Below, one piece after another: positions 32,532-40,123 of a DNA stretch of 64,000 nt. The translations under genes and the position numbers were made by a program. The stretch is from contig NZ_JAGSXH010000013.1 of assembly GCF_018283645.1 (NCBI RefSeq), positions 24,038-88,037 on the forward strand. Direction: 5' to 3'. Within the stretch, counting starts at the first letter, position 1. Every line of letters starts with the position of its first letter. Below the pieces are notes generated by a model. That model was not told where the DNA came from. It saw only the letters and a program-made list of their open reading frames with translations, and did no database searches. Source of the DNA: Actinocrinis puniceicyclus. GTDB lineage: Bacteria > Actinomycetota > Actinomycetes > Streptomycetales > Catenulisporaceae.

Positions 32532-33925
32532 GACGCAGGTCCTTCGCTGGTCGGTGCCGGGCGCGCGGGTTCGGTGCGCAGCACGATCTGGGCGGCGCGG
32601 ATGAGGATCTGGCGGTGGTCGCTGCGGGGTGTCGTGCCGTCGTCGTGGGTGCCGGCGTGGGCGGCGAGTTCCGCCTCGAGTTCGCCCTGGGCGTCGGCGA
32701 GCAGGTCGCTCAGCTCGTCGAGCGGCACCGTGGCGACGACGGTGCGGGCATCGTCGTACTCGGGGTCGTCGGTCGGTTCGAACGCGGGCGGGGGTTCGGC
32801 GCTCTGGCTCGGGTCTGCGGCGGGCGAATCGCTTTTCGCGTCGTCTGGCACGTCGGACGTGAGGTCCCCACCTAGCTGGACCACACGGGTAGTTGGGTTT
32901 AAAGGGTTTTTAGTACTTGGGTTTTTAAGTTCTTCTACGCGCGAGGCTGCAGCGGCAGCCGCAGTGCCGGAGTTTTCGTTGCTGCGGCACTCTGACTGCC
33001 GGTGTTTTGGCACTGCGGCTGCCGGTGTTTCCGGGCTACTGCGGCGCTGTGGCTGCCGGTGTTTCTCGTTGTCCACAGGCGTTGCTGCGGCGGCCTGGCT
33101 GCCGGAGTTTTGAGCGTCGAGGGCGGAAACTGCGGCACTCGAACTGCCGGTGTTTCCCGCTTGCTCCGGCAGCGGCGCTGCCGGAGTTTCGCCGTTGCTC
33201 CGGTAGCCGGGCTGCCGGGGTTTCGTGGTCTCGGCGTCGGAAACTGCGGCAGTGGCGCTGCCGGTGTATTGGTCTTGCTGCGGCAGTGGCGCTGCCGGTG
33301 TATCAGCGTTGCTACGGCGCTGCGGCTGCCGGTGTTTGTGGTTGTCGGCGGTAATAGCTGCGGCAGCGTCACTGCCGGTGTTTTCGGCTCGCGCCGCTCT
33401 GTTCGCCTCGATCGCCGCGACCGGTGCGGCACCCGGCTTGCGTTCGTCGATCGGCTCGATCGGCAGGAAGTCGGCGTCCAGGCGGTAGGGCAGCTTGCCG
33501 TCGGCCGGCTCGGTCAGCTGGCAGACGATCGCGTTGCGGACCTTCCCTTTCACGATCGTCTTCGCCACGCCGCGGCCGCCGGGCCGCTCCCAGACGTGCA
33601 GCAGCTTGTACTGGTGCAGGACGGCCATCCGGTCGCGTAGCTGGCGCTCCTTGATGTTGAACGCGGCCAGCAGACGCGGGTCAGTGGTGACCATGTTGCT
33701 GCCGTCCGCGTTGCCGAGCGTCGCGAGGGCGCCGGCGATCGCCTTGATGTGGTCGGGTAGGCCGAGGCGCAGGATCAGCAGGTTCCAGTGGTAGCGGTCC
33801 AGCGGTAGCCGGTCGTCGGGGAACGTCTTGCCTTCTGGCAGCTGATAGCGCCTCCACAGCCGCTCGGCGTCCGTAGGCGGCGGCGTCGCGTCTTTGCGCG
33901 CCGGTGGGTCGGATTCCTCCTGCAC
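32528..33925 (-). CDS. Replication-initiator-like wHTH protein carrying internal iterons
   Basis: 465 aa. Residues about 40-110 form a winged helix-turn-helix of the phage replication-protein type (HIKAIAGALATLGNADGSNM ... KERQLRDRMAVLHQYKLLHV). Residues about 180-325 are an Ala/Pro/Gln-rich linker encoded by twelve DNA iterons. The C-terminal 110 residues are acidic and helical. The layout copies lambda O: DNA-binding N-terminus, origin repeats inside the gene, then a partner-binding C-terminus. No helicase gene is adjacent, so host DnaB would be needed (inference). Confidence 0.7.
   Translation of the reverse strand: MQEESDPPARKDATPPPTDAERLWRRYQLPEGKTFPDDRLPLDRYHWNLLILRLGLPDHIKAIAGALATLGNADGSNMVTTDPRLLAAFNIKERQLRDRMAVLHQYKLLHVWERPGGRGVAKTIVKGKVRNAIVCQLTEPADGKLPYRLDADFLPIEPIDERKPGAAPVAAIEANRAARAENTGSDAAAAITADNHKHRQPQRRSNADTPAAPLPQQDQYTGSATAAVSDAETTKPRQPGYRSNGETPAAPLPEQAGNTGSSSAAVSALDAQNSGSQAAAATPVDNEKHRQPQRRSSPETPAAAVPKHRQSECRSNENSGTAAAAAASRVEELKNPSTKNPLNPTTRVVQLGGDLTSDVPDDAKSDSPAADPSQSAEPPPAFEPTDDPEYDDARTVVATVPLDELSDLLADAQGELEAELAAHAGTHDDGTTPRSDHRQILIRAAQIVLRTEPARPAPTSEGPAS
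32891..32936. other. A+T-rich stretch beside the iterons (candidate DNA-unwinding element)
   Basis: 31 of 46 bases are A or T, against about 30 % for the window. It contains three gggttt runs. It lies 15 bp from the last iteron, inside the same gene, as expected for the melting site of an iteron origin. Confidence 0.6.
32951..33383. repeat. Twelve 25-bp direct repeats (iterons) inside the initiator gene
   Basis: Consensus TGCGGC(N8)TGCCGGTGTTT. Copies start at 32951, 32983, 33006, 33040, 33086, 33131, 33165, 33199, 33245, 33279, 33313 and 33359. TGCCGG is present in all twelve. Spacings are 23, 32, 34, 34, 34, 34, 34, 45, 46, 46 and 46 bp in various order, mostly differing by about one helical turn. 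The copies fall in all three reading frames, giving peptides of type NTGSxxAAV, HRQPQRRSN and TPAAPLP from the same DNA, so the DNA is the conserved object. Part is organised as a 114-bp higher-order unit. Confidence 0.9.
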
Positions 33926-33993
33926 CGGTGGTGCTCCCGTTCGTTTCGCTGTTCATCAGGCCCCTGCGTCCCGCTTGTGGCGCTCCGCGCGCA

Positions 33994-34470
33994 TCAGACC
34001 ACTGCCTCTGCCTCGGCGGGTCGCAGCGGGCCGAAGGACGTTTCTACGTGGGGCAGCGGGATGTCGAGGAAGGCGTCTTCGTTGTCGGTCTCCCAGCTCA
34101 TGGCCGGGATGCGCACGCCGCTGGGGCGGTGCAGCCAGCCGGTGACCATCCACGCGTCGCCGGCCTGGTCGAGGTAGGTGCGCGTCAGGTCGTAGCAGCG
34201 GCCCGTGGCCGGGTCGGCCCAGCTGGCCGGGTGCTCGACGTCGCCGGTGAAGTCGGGTCCGCCGTGCGCCTTGAGCAGCGCGAGGGCGGCGCGGCCGCCG
34301 GCGTGCCGGCGCACCTGGCGCAGGACCCGGTCCGCGACGCCGATGTGCTCGCACACTGCGAGGCGGCCCTGCAGGAGCTGGACGAGGCGGGAGACGTCGT
34401 GCGTGCCGGTGGTCACCAGGACGACGACCGGTTCGCCGTGCTCGTCGTCGTAGGCGCGGGACTGATACAT
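33994..34470 (-). CDS. Hypothetical protein
   Basis: 158 aa. N-terminal alpha/beta part (EPVVVLVTTGTHDVSRLVQL) and a C-terminal beta-rich part (DAWMVTGWLHRPSGVRIPAM). First gene of the transcript that continues to the initiator; a strong terminator lies upstream. Function unknown. Confidence 0.6.
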   Translation of the reverse strand: MYQSRAYDDEHGEPVVVLVTTGTHDVSRLVQLLQGRLAVCEHIGVADRVLRQVRRHAGGRAALALLKAHGGPDFTGDVEHPASWADPATGRCYDLTRTYLDQAGDAWMVTGWLHRPSGVRIPAMSWETDNEDAFLDIPLPHVETSFGPLRPAEAEAVV

Positions 34471-34554
34471 GGGTTCGACTCCTGATGTGCGGGCCCGCCG
34501 CGCTGGGGAAGGGGGAAAAGCCGGCGCGGCGGGAGTCTGGATCGCAGACGGTGC

Positions 34555-34586
34555 GGGCCGCCCCGCCCGGGGGTGCGGGGCGGCCC
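34555..34586. terminator. 12-bp perfect GC hairpin between early operons
   Basis: gggccgccccgc (34555-34566) pairs with gcggggcggccc (34575-34586), loop 8 nt. No T tract, as is common in actinomycetes. It separates the 37.8-34.7 kb operon from the initiator operon. Confidence 0.65.
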
Positions 34587-34670
34587 TGCTCGCCGACGGC
34601 CGGTGTCTGCGGACCGGCCGGGCGTCCCGCAGCCGCGGTGCGGGCGCGGCTGCGGGGAGCTCTCGGGCAT

Positions 34671-35309
34671 TTATCCGGGCTCTGCGGCCTCGTCGAGCGC
34701 CGCCAGGCCGGCGGCTATCTGGGCGCGCTGCGCCATCTGGTAGGCGATCACCGTGCTGGTCGGCACGATCCGCCCCTCCGGCACGGCGCAGCCGTGCGCC
34801 TGAGCCCAGGCGCGCACCTTCTGGAAGAACACGCGCCGCTGCGCCGCGGTGGTGTACTCGGGCGGGATGGCGTGAGCGCGCCGCTCACGGCGATGCTGCT
34901 GGCGGCGCATGCCCTGCTGCTGGAGCTCGGCGAGCTCGTCGAGGATCGCCTGCGCCTTCGCGGCGATGGATCTCGCGCGCTGCGGACCCGTCTGGCCCCA
35001 CGCCAGCAGCTGCTCGAGCGTGTACGGCGCTGCCGACGGCGCCGGGGATGCCGGGCGCGCCGGTGCCGGGGGGACTGGGGGGCTGCTGCCGCGGAAGCTC
35101 GCCGGGGCCACGCGGCGCGCCACCAGCTCCTGGCGACCGCGCACGATCGCGGCCCGGGCCGTAGCGTCGCTCACACCGGGCCCCAGGTGCCTGGCGATCC
35201 GGATCAGCGGCATCCCGATCTCCGCGGCCACCGCCGCGCCCAGGTCGCCCATCAGCCCGAACGGCGAGCGCGTCGACGCGCAGCGCCCGGCGGCCTGCGC
35301 CGGGGTCAC
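34671..35309 (-). CDS. Hypothetical DNA-binding-like protein
   Basis: 212 aa from GTG 35309 (GTGA overlap; a second GTG lies 3 bp upstream). The N-terminal part ('AVAAEIGMPLIRIARHLGPGVSDATARAAIVRGR') reads as a small helix-turn-helix; the C-terminal half is helical and basic (AELQQQGMRRQQHRRERRAH). Last gene of its operon. Confidence 0.55.
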   Translation of the reverse strand: MTPAQAAGRCASTRSPFGLMGDLGAAVAAEIGMPLIRIARHLGPGVSDATARAAIVRGRQELVARRVAPASFRGSSPPVPPAPARPASPAPSAAPYTLEQLLAWGQTGPQRARSIAAKAQAILDELAELQQQGMRRQQHRRERRAHAIPPEYTTAAQRRVFFQKVRAWAQAHGCAVPEGRIVPTSTVIAYQMAQRAQIAAGLAALDEAAEPG

Positions 35310-35542
35310 CACGGCACCTCCTGCGTCCAGCCCTGCGCCGGCCACTGGAACTGCGGGTCGGCGAACTCCTCGGCGTGCCCGCGGCGGAAGCGCCGCCACG
35401 CCAGCGACCTGGCCGCCCGCGCCCGCACGCGCCGCGCGGCGCGGGCGGCCAGGTCGCGCGCCATGTTGCGGACGAACGCGGCCACCCAGCAGCAGGCCAC
35501 ATACATCAGCAGCAGGACCAGGCCCACGATGACGAACTTCAC
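35306..35542 (-). CDS. Small membrane protein with basic tail
   Basis: 78 aa from GTG 35542. One N-terminal transmembrane helix (FVIVGLVLLLMYVACCWVAAF), then a strongly basic helix (RDLAARAARRVRARAARSLA). Coupled at its 3' end by GTGA. Unknown. Confidence 0.5.
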   Translation of the reverse strand: MKFVIVGLVLLLMYVACCWVAAFVRNMARDLAARAARRVRARAARSLAWRRFRRGHAEEFADPQFQWPAQGWTQEVPW

Positions 35543-35679
35543 TGCCCCTCCCCTCGACCCCGGGACCAGCCCAGCAGCAGGTCCGTGATGTTGCGCCAGC
35601 CGCCGAGCAGCACCACGGCGATCACTGCCGCCGCGCACCAGCCGCCCAGGACGACCAGCAGCCACTGCCACCACGTCAC
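35539..35679 (-). CDS. Very small membrane protein
   Basis: 46 aa from GTG 35679, overlapping the upstream TGA. One transmembrane helix (WWQWLLVVLGGWCAAAVIAV) and a short charged tail. The coupling supports translation. Confidence 0.5.
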   Translation of the reverse strand: MTWWQWLLVVLGGWCAAAVIAVVLLGGWRNITDLLLGWSRGRGEGQ

Positions 35680-36125
35680 CGGACACCCACCTCCTGCCAT
35701 CCGGCGGCGCGGTGCTCCGGGCACAGCGGCAGCGCGCCGACGGCCTCGAACGGGGCGCCGCTCACGCAGCCGGGCAGGGCGCAGCGCATCGCGCTGAGCG
35801 CCGGTGCGGGCGCCTGCGGCCGCGCGGGCCCGTGCAGCGCCCAGTACAGGTCCTCGCGTCCGTGCAGCTGGCAGGCGCGCCACAGCGCGGCCTGCCGGCG
35901 GCGCGCGTACGCCTCCGGTGCGTCGCAGTAGTCCGCGGCCGCCAGCGCCGCCATCGCGTGCTCGCCCCCGCCGGCCTGGGCCACGCTCACCGCGATCTGC
36001 TCGCGCACCTGCGCGTCGCTGCACAGCCCGAGGTCGACCAGGCGCTCCTCGTGCATCGCGTGCTCGATCGCGTCGGCGTCCAGCTCGACCGCGGCGAACA
36101 CCCGAGCGTCTGTCGGCGCCGTCAT
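35676..36125 (-). CDS. Hypothetical protein with Cys/His cluster
   Basis: 149 aa. Helical N-terminus (LDADAIEHAMHEERLVDLGL), C-terminal RCALPGCVSGAPFE...LCPEHRAAGW which could bind zinc. Part of the GTGA/ATGA-coupled early operon. Unknown. Confidence 0.5.
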   Translation of the reverse strand: MTAPTDARVFAAVELDADAIEHAMHEERLVDLGLCSDAQVREQIAVSVAQAGGGEHAMAALAAADYCDAPEAYARRRQAALWRACQLHGREDLYWALHGPARPQAPAPALSAMRCALPGCVSGAPFEAVGALPLCPEHRAAGWQEVGVR

Positions 36126-36424
36126 CGCGCACCGCCGGCCGGGGCGATGAGCATCGGCATGTAGACCACGGCGTAGCGCACCGGCCCGAAGGCGCGTTCG
36201 GCGCGCAGCGTGCCGTTCGGCGCGTTCTTGACCTGCACGCCGAGCTCACGCGCGGCCCTGGCGATCGCCCTGCGGCCGTCGGCGTCGTCGACGGGCGCGA
36301 GCACGACCGTGATCTCCCGGGGCAGCGGCAGCTGCCCGTGCCCGTCGAGGAACGCGGCCAGCTCCCGCAGGCCCTCGAGGGCCTGCGCGTGGGAGCCGCC
36401 GACCGGCAGCAGCGTGGCCGTCAT
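36122..36424 (-). CDS. Small protein sharing a domain with its neighbour
   Basis: 100 aa. The stretch AIARAARELGVQVKNAP...RAFGPVRYAVVY resembles 'IDRIAQLLGVQV...RDFGPVRLYA' in the product of the adjacent gene 36421-37377, suggesting a duplicated alpha/beta domain. ATGA coupling at its start. Confidence 0.5.
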   Translation of the reverse strand: MTATLLPVGGSHAQALEGLRELAAFLDGHGQLPLPREITVVLAPVDDADGRRAIARAARELGVQVKNAPNGTLRAERAFGPVRYAVVYMPMLIAPAGGAR

Positions 36425-37377
36425 CGCGCGCTCACCGCCATCTCGAGGGCGACCTGCTCGGCCCGGGCGGCGGCCCGGGGCAGCGAGCCGAGGCAGTAGC
36501 CCAGGCCCGGCAGCGTCACGCCGCAGGCGCCGCACTCGCCCGGCGCCGACGACGACTCGTCGTGGTCCCTGTTCAGCACCTGCCGGCCGGTGAACGAGCC
36601 GAACCGGGGGTCGAAGTGCGCGTCCACGTGCTCGGCGCCGGCCGGGTTGTCGTGCCCGACGGCCAGGCAGCACGTGCCGGTCGCGCCCTGCAGGTCCACC
36701 GCTCTGGCGCCGCACACGCCGTCCGGCAGCGCCTCGTCGCCGGCGTCCTGGTCCTCGTCGGCCGCGCCGAGGTCGACGGGCGCCGCGGCCTCGCCCATGC
36801 CCTGCATGCGCTCGTCGAGCACTTCGCCGGGCGCCGCGGCCGCGGCGTCCGCGGTCGGCGCCGGCTCGTCGAGCTCGGCGTCCGCGTAGAGCCGGACGGG
36901 ACCGAAGTCGCGGTTTGCTTCGATGCAGGGCCTGCCGCGCCAGTCGGTGTGTTCGCGGACCTGTACGCCGAGCAGCTGCGCGATACGGTCGATCTTCTCG
37001 ATGCGGTCCTGGTCGGTCGCGCCGCGCAGCTGCCCGGGGACGTCCACGCGCAGGTACTTATCGCTGAACGGCAGCTCAGGCGTCGCCTCGAGGAAGCCGA
37101 GGGCGTCGCGCATCCCGGCGATCAGGGCGTCGCGCGTCGGGTCGGCGTCCGGGTCGAACGGCTTGCCCAGGTGCTCGCGGTAGAACTCCGCGTCGATCCC
37201 GGTGAGGATCTCGCGCAGGTTCGCGGCCTGCGTGGTGTGGTCGGAGACGGTCTGCGCCGCCTCGCGGGCCTTGGCCAGCAGCCGATCGCGTTCCCTGGCC
37301 GCGGCGGTCGCCTGCTTCTCCAGTTCGCGGATCCCTGCGACGAAAGCCTGCAGCGTGTGCTGGGCGTACTTGCTCAC
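36421..37377 (-). CDS. Coiled-coil protein with the duplicated domain
   Basis: 318 aa from GTG 37377 (GTGA). N-terminal coiled coil (ELEKQATAAARERDRLLAKA), central domain shared with the next gene, C-terminal Cys/His region (CCLAVGHDNPAGAEHVDAHF ... CGACGVTLPGLGYC). Possibly a single-strand-annealing or regulatory protein, but no signature is firm. Confidence 0.5.
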   Translation of the reverse strand: MSKYAQHTLQAFVAGIRELEKQATAAARERDRLLAKAREAAQTVSDHTTQAANLREILTGIDAEFYREHLGKPFDPDADPTRDALIAGMRDALGFLEATPELPFSDKYLRVDVPGQLRGATDQDRIEKIDRIAQLLGVQVREHTDWRGRPCIEANRDFGPVRLYADAELDEPAPTADAAAAAPGEVLDERMQGMGEAAAPVDLGAADEDQDAGDEALPDGVCGARAVDLQGATGTCCLAVGHDNPAGAEHVDAHFDPRFGSFTGRQVLNRDHDESSSAPGECGACGVTLPGLGYCLGSLPRAAARAEQVALEMAVSAR

Positions 37378-37841
37378 GCGGCACCGTCCAGGCGTGCCAG
37401 GTCCTGCGTGTCGCCGGCGCGGCCGGGCTCCGGGGTCCAGCGCCCGTAGAGCACGGCGTCGTCGTTGTCGGCGTCGAGCACGTCGGCCAGGCCCAGCGGC
37501 TGGGTGTGCTCGCGCCAGTCGGCGTGGACCGGCGCGGGCTGCCCGGGCACGGTGGCCGGCGTGGCGCCCTGGAGGTAGTGCTCGAAATCGGCGGCGCGGC
37601 GGCGCAGGAACGCGGCCCGCTCGAGCAGGTCCTCGGCCTGCGACGCGTAGTCGCCGGCCTGCGCCCGGTCGTTCTCGACCGCCTGGCGCATCCACGCCTC
37701 GGTCGAGTCGCTGAACATCCGCGCGTGCACCGGCAACTGCGGCACCGGTGCGGCCAGCAGCTCGCCGAGCGTCGCCGGCGCGTCGCCGGCGTGGCCGTGC
37801 TTGCCGCCAGGGCGGCCGCGGGGGATAAGGTGGAGTCTCAC
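37374..37841 (-). CDS. Hypothetical protein, first of the early operon
   Basis: 155 aa. N-terminus MRLHLIPRGRPGG, a helical centre (WMRQAVENDRAQAGDYASQA) and a polar tail. 81 bp downstream of the excisionase with a hairpin between, so it may be read through from the excisionase promoter or have its own. Unknown. Confidence 0.5.
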   Translation of the reverse strand: MRLHLIPRGRPGGKHGHAGDAPATLGELLAAPVPQLPVHARMFSDSTEAWMRQAVENDRAQAGDYASQAEDLLERAAFLRRRAADFEHYLQGATPATVPGQPAPVHADWREHTQPLGLADVLDADNDDAVLYGRWTPEPGRAGDTQDLARLDGAA

Positions 37842-37888
37842 GATCGGTTCACCTCTTCTTTCGTAGGTCCAGGTGGATGGGTCGGATC

Positions 37889-37918
37889 AGCGGGTCGCCG
37901 GCATCACGGCGACCCGCT
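37889..37918 (-). terminator. 12-bp perfect hairpin downstream of the excisionase
   Basis: agcgggtcgccg (37889-37900) with cggcgacccgct (37907-37918), loop 6 nt. Placed to terminate or attenuate leftward transcription between excisionase and the rest of the early genes. Confidence 0.7.
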
Positions 37919-37922
37919 TGCT

Positions 37923-38180
37923 TTAGGTCTTGTAGGTGCGATTCGGGTTGCGGCGCGGCCGGTCTGCGGCCGCGGGCTGCGGTTCGGGTGCCGGCGGCGC
38001 GGCGGACACGGTGCAGCTGGCGAGGTAGGCGTCGATCGCCGAGCGACGGAACAGGCGCTTACGCCCGATCCGCACGCTCTCGATCTCGCCGGCGCGCGCC
38101 TTCCGGTAGACCGTGACCTTGTGCAGCCGCACGATCGGCGCGACCTCCTCCGCCGTCAGCAGCTCGCTCGCGCCACTCAT
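37923..38180 (-). CDS. Excisionase-like MerR/HTH_17 protein
   Basis: 85 aa. LTAEEVAPIVRLHKVTVYRKARAGEIESVRIGRKRLFRRSAI is the excisionase/HTH_17 pattern (recognition helix VTVYRKA, wing RIGRKRLF). Basic tail. Would bend att DNA for excision with the integrase. It overlaps the XRE gene by 4 bp, so excision and repressor are co-transcribed. Confidence 0.8.
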   Translation of the reverse strand: MSGASELLTAEEVAPIVRLHKVTVYRKARAGEIESVRIGRKRLFRRSAIDAYLASCTVSAAPPAPEPQPAAADRPRRNPNRTYKT

Positions 38181-38470
38181 CGCCGACTCGCAGCGGTCTC
38201 GAGGTCCAGCTCCTCCGGCGAGGATCCGAGCAGCTGGACAATGCGCCTGATGGTTGCCGTGGACGCCTGGGGAGCCGCGTAACTCACGGCCTCGATCGGA
38301 ACGTCCAGTCCGACCGCGATCCGACTGATCGTTTCGTCAGATGCCCCCACTTCGCCCGTCTCCACTCGGGACAAGTAGCCGCGGTGCAGGCCTGTCGTAG
38401 CGGACAATTGCCGAATGCCGATGCCCTTGGCTTCCCGGATCGCCCTTATCGCGGGTCCGTGCGGTTTCAT
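38177..38470 (-). CDS. XRE-family regulator (leftward)
   Basis: 97 aa, HTH_3 domain over residues 8-62 (AIRAIREAKGIGIRQLSATT, LHRGYLSRVETGEVGASDET). ATG 38470. First gene of the leftward transcript and divergent from the second XRE gene, across a 200-bp region full of GTTGCCGA-type sites. Resembles the Cro/early-regulator side of a lysogeny switch. Confidence 0.8.
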   Translation of the reverse strand: MKPHGPAIRAIREAKGIGIRQLSATTGLHRGYLSRVETGEVGASDETISRIAVGLDVPIEAVSYAAPQASTATIRRIVQLLGSSPEELDLETAASRR

Positions 38471-38647
38471 GCGGTTGACGCTACGCCACGGTTGCCGATG
38501 ATGCAAGCTATTCGGCAACCTCGATCGGCAATCTTCAGCAACCGCACTGACAGGGGGCGCACGTAGCAACCAACCGCGCGCCGTGAAGTTGCCGACTGGC
38601 AGGTCAAAAAAGCCCAAAGCGCGGGTTGTGGTTGCCCATCGTTGCCC
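38407..38647. promoter_or_regulatory. Operator cluster of the divergent XRE switch
   Basis: Repeated half-site GTTGCCGA: ggttgccga (38490-38498) and its inverse tcggcaacc (38512-38520), atcggcaat (38524-38532), agttgccga (38587-38595), weaker gttgccc copies at 38631 and 38641, and attgccgaat (38407-38416) inside the XRE gene. The first pair is an inverted repeat with 13-bp spacing. Confidence 0.65.
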
Positions 38648-38669
38648 GGAATGGGGCATCATTTGCGGT

Positions 38670-39260
38670 GTGGCCTACGACTACGAGCGGCTGGCGCGTG
38701 CCATCCGCGATGCCCGATCGCGCCTGCGTCTCAGCCAGGAGGCTCTGGCTGAGCGGGCCGGCGTCTATGTCTCGACCGTCCAGAATCTCGAAGGCCGTCG
38801 CACGCCGAAGCAATGGCCGACCTCGGCCGGGGCGATCGAAGCTGCGCTCGGCAAGCCGGAGGGCTGGGCCCGCGCGGTCGCAGAGGGGCGCGAACCTCCG
38901 GCCGATACGCAGGCGGCCCAGGGCGCTGTGACGGGGCGTGGACGTCGGGGGCTGATCGATCCGGATAGTCCTGATCCAGTGATCAGGGAACTGAGTACGG
39001 GGCCGGTGGCCGGGGGTGACGAGTTCCGCGAGCAGCTGATCCGGCTGTATCTCGACGACGTCGCGGAGGGGGAGCGGCGGATGCGGGAGCGTGCTGCGGC
39101 GCGCGCGTTGAGGCTCGCGGCGGCGTCGCTCGGGCCGTCGGCTGCCGAGGCCGAAGAACAGCGGAAGCTCGACCGCCTGGAGGAGATCGAGCGGGAGATC
39201 GAGGCCGAAGATAAGGCTAAGAACTCTGATATGACTGGTGGCAGTAGGGAACTGGCGTGA
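38670..39260 (+). CDS. XRE-family repressor-like protein (rightward)
   Basis: 196 aa from GTG 38670. N-terminal HTH_3 (LARAIRDARSRLRLSQEALA ... VYVSTVQNLEGRRTPKQWPT), then a linker and an acidic, helical C-terminus (LDRLEEIEREIEAEDKA). Likely the lysogeny repressor: it is transcribed toward the integrase, away from the early genes. No LexA-like peptidase motif (no Ser-Lys dyad pattern), so it is not SOS-cleaved. Confidence 0.75.
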   Translation: MAYDYERLARAIRDARSRLRLSQEALAERAGVYVSTVQNLEGRRTPKQWPTSAGAIEAALGKPEGWARAVAEGREPPADTQAAQGAVTGRGRRGLIDPDSPDPVIRELSTGPVAGGDEFREQLIRLYLDDVAEGERRMRERAAARALRLAAASLGPSAAEAEEQRKLDRLEEIEREIEAEDKAKNSDMTGGSRELA

Positions 39261-39289
39261 CTTTTCTCGCCAATTGTGAGTGAAGTGCC

Positions 39290-39317
39290 TTGACGTAACC
39301 GTGCGGCGTCGTACAGT
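39290..39317 (+). promoter_or_regulatory. Sigma70/HrdB-like promoter before the integrase operon
   Basis: ttgacg (39290-39295) and tacagt (39312-39317) with a 16-bp spacer, 85 bp upstream of the 39402 gene. Confidence 0.55.
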
Positions 39318-39401
39318 GATGCTCTTATCGGCCCAGTTGCGTAGCACAGATTTCTCGGGTGGGGGCCGTTCGTACACGTATACGCATAGGGGGAACCTGA
39401 T

Positions 39402-40100
39402 ATGTCGGCGCAGACGCTCGAATTCCTCTCGCTGTCGGGCACGCGGCCAGTTTTCATCAAGTGGATGACCTATGCGGCGTGGCCGGCCGCATTCCTGATC
39501 TTCATGCTGCACGTGGCGTCCGTCGCGTTTGTCAGTGCTCGGGTGTTCGACGAGACGGAATTCTGGATCGTGGCTGTCGGCTGCTGCGGCTCTCCCGCGG
39601 TGGCGTTGCGCGTCCTGGGCCGGTCGCTCACGCCGCGCGCGTGCCTATTGATCAGTGCCCTGGCGTCCGGCGCTGCCGCACTGTTCGCCGCCCTCGATCT
39701 GAGCGCGTACATCAGCCCCACGCCGAGCAACAGGCTGATCGCGCTCGCGCTGCTGCTCGCGATGGCTGTCCAGGCGCTCAATGCGGCCGAGACGGTCTCC
39801 AACGGGGCCCGGCTCAGGTCGCGCCACCGTGCCGAGATAACACGGCTGACGGCGGAATGGCAGCAGGCCACGGCCCGTGCGCGAGTCAATCACCTGGAGT
39901 CCTGCACGATCCACGCGACGCAGGAGGTGCGGCGCCTGGCCGAGCTGATCGAGGCGGCCTCCGGCCTGAGCGACGCCGAGGCGCGCATCCTGGAGCGCGC
40001 CCTGGCGCGCCGGGACGCTCCACAGACTCGCGACGAGCCGGACCCCGGCCTGTCGCGTGTGGTGCCGTTCGAGCGTGTGAACGGCCACTACCGCACCTGA
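39402..40100 (+). CDS. Multi-pass membrane protein with cytoplasmic coiled coil
   Basis: 232 aa. About four hydrophobic segments (22-45, 54-70, 84-104, 110-128; DUF2637/TM-anchor-like shape), then a soluble helical part (TRLTAEWQQATARARVNHLE). Similar membrane proteins precede integrase genes in other actinomycete elements (DUF2637-type). 23 bp before the integrase, same transcript. Possibly superinfection exclusion or a spread-like function; inference only. Confidence 0.65.
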   Translation: MSAQTLEFLSLSGTRPVFIKWMTYAAWPAAFLIFMLHVASVAFVSARVFDETEFWIVAVGCCGSPAVALRVLGRSLTPRACLLISALASGAAALFAALDLSAYISPTPSNRLIALALLLAMAVQALNAAETVSNGARLRSRHRAEITRLTAEWQQATARARVNHLESCTIHATQEVRRLAELIEAASGLSDAEARILERALARRDAPQTRDEPDPGLSRVVPFERVNGHYRT

Positions 40101-40123
40101 CACACCATCAGAAGGGCCGATAG

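Noticed and set aside
32892..32934. gggttt runs as telomere-like or G-quadruplex elements.
   Set aside because: Only three short runs in a stretch that is better explained as A+T-rich melting DNA; no tandem array.
32951..33383. Explaining the repeats as ordinary protein repeats in a low-complexity linker.
   Set aside because: The same DNA core is read in all three frames, giving three unrelated peptides; protein selection would keep one frame.
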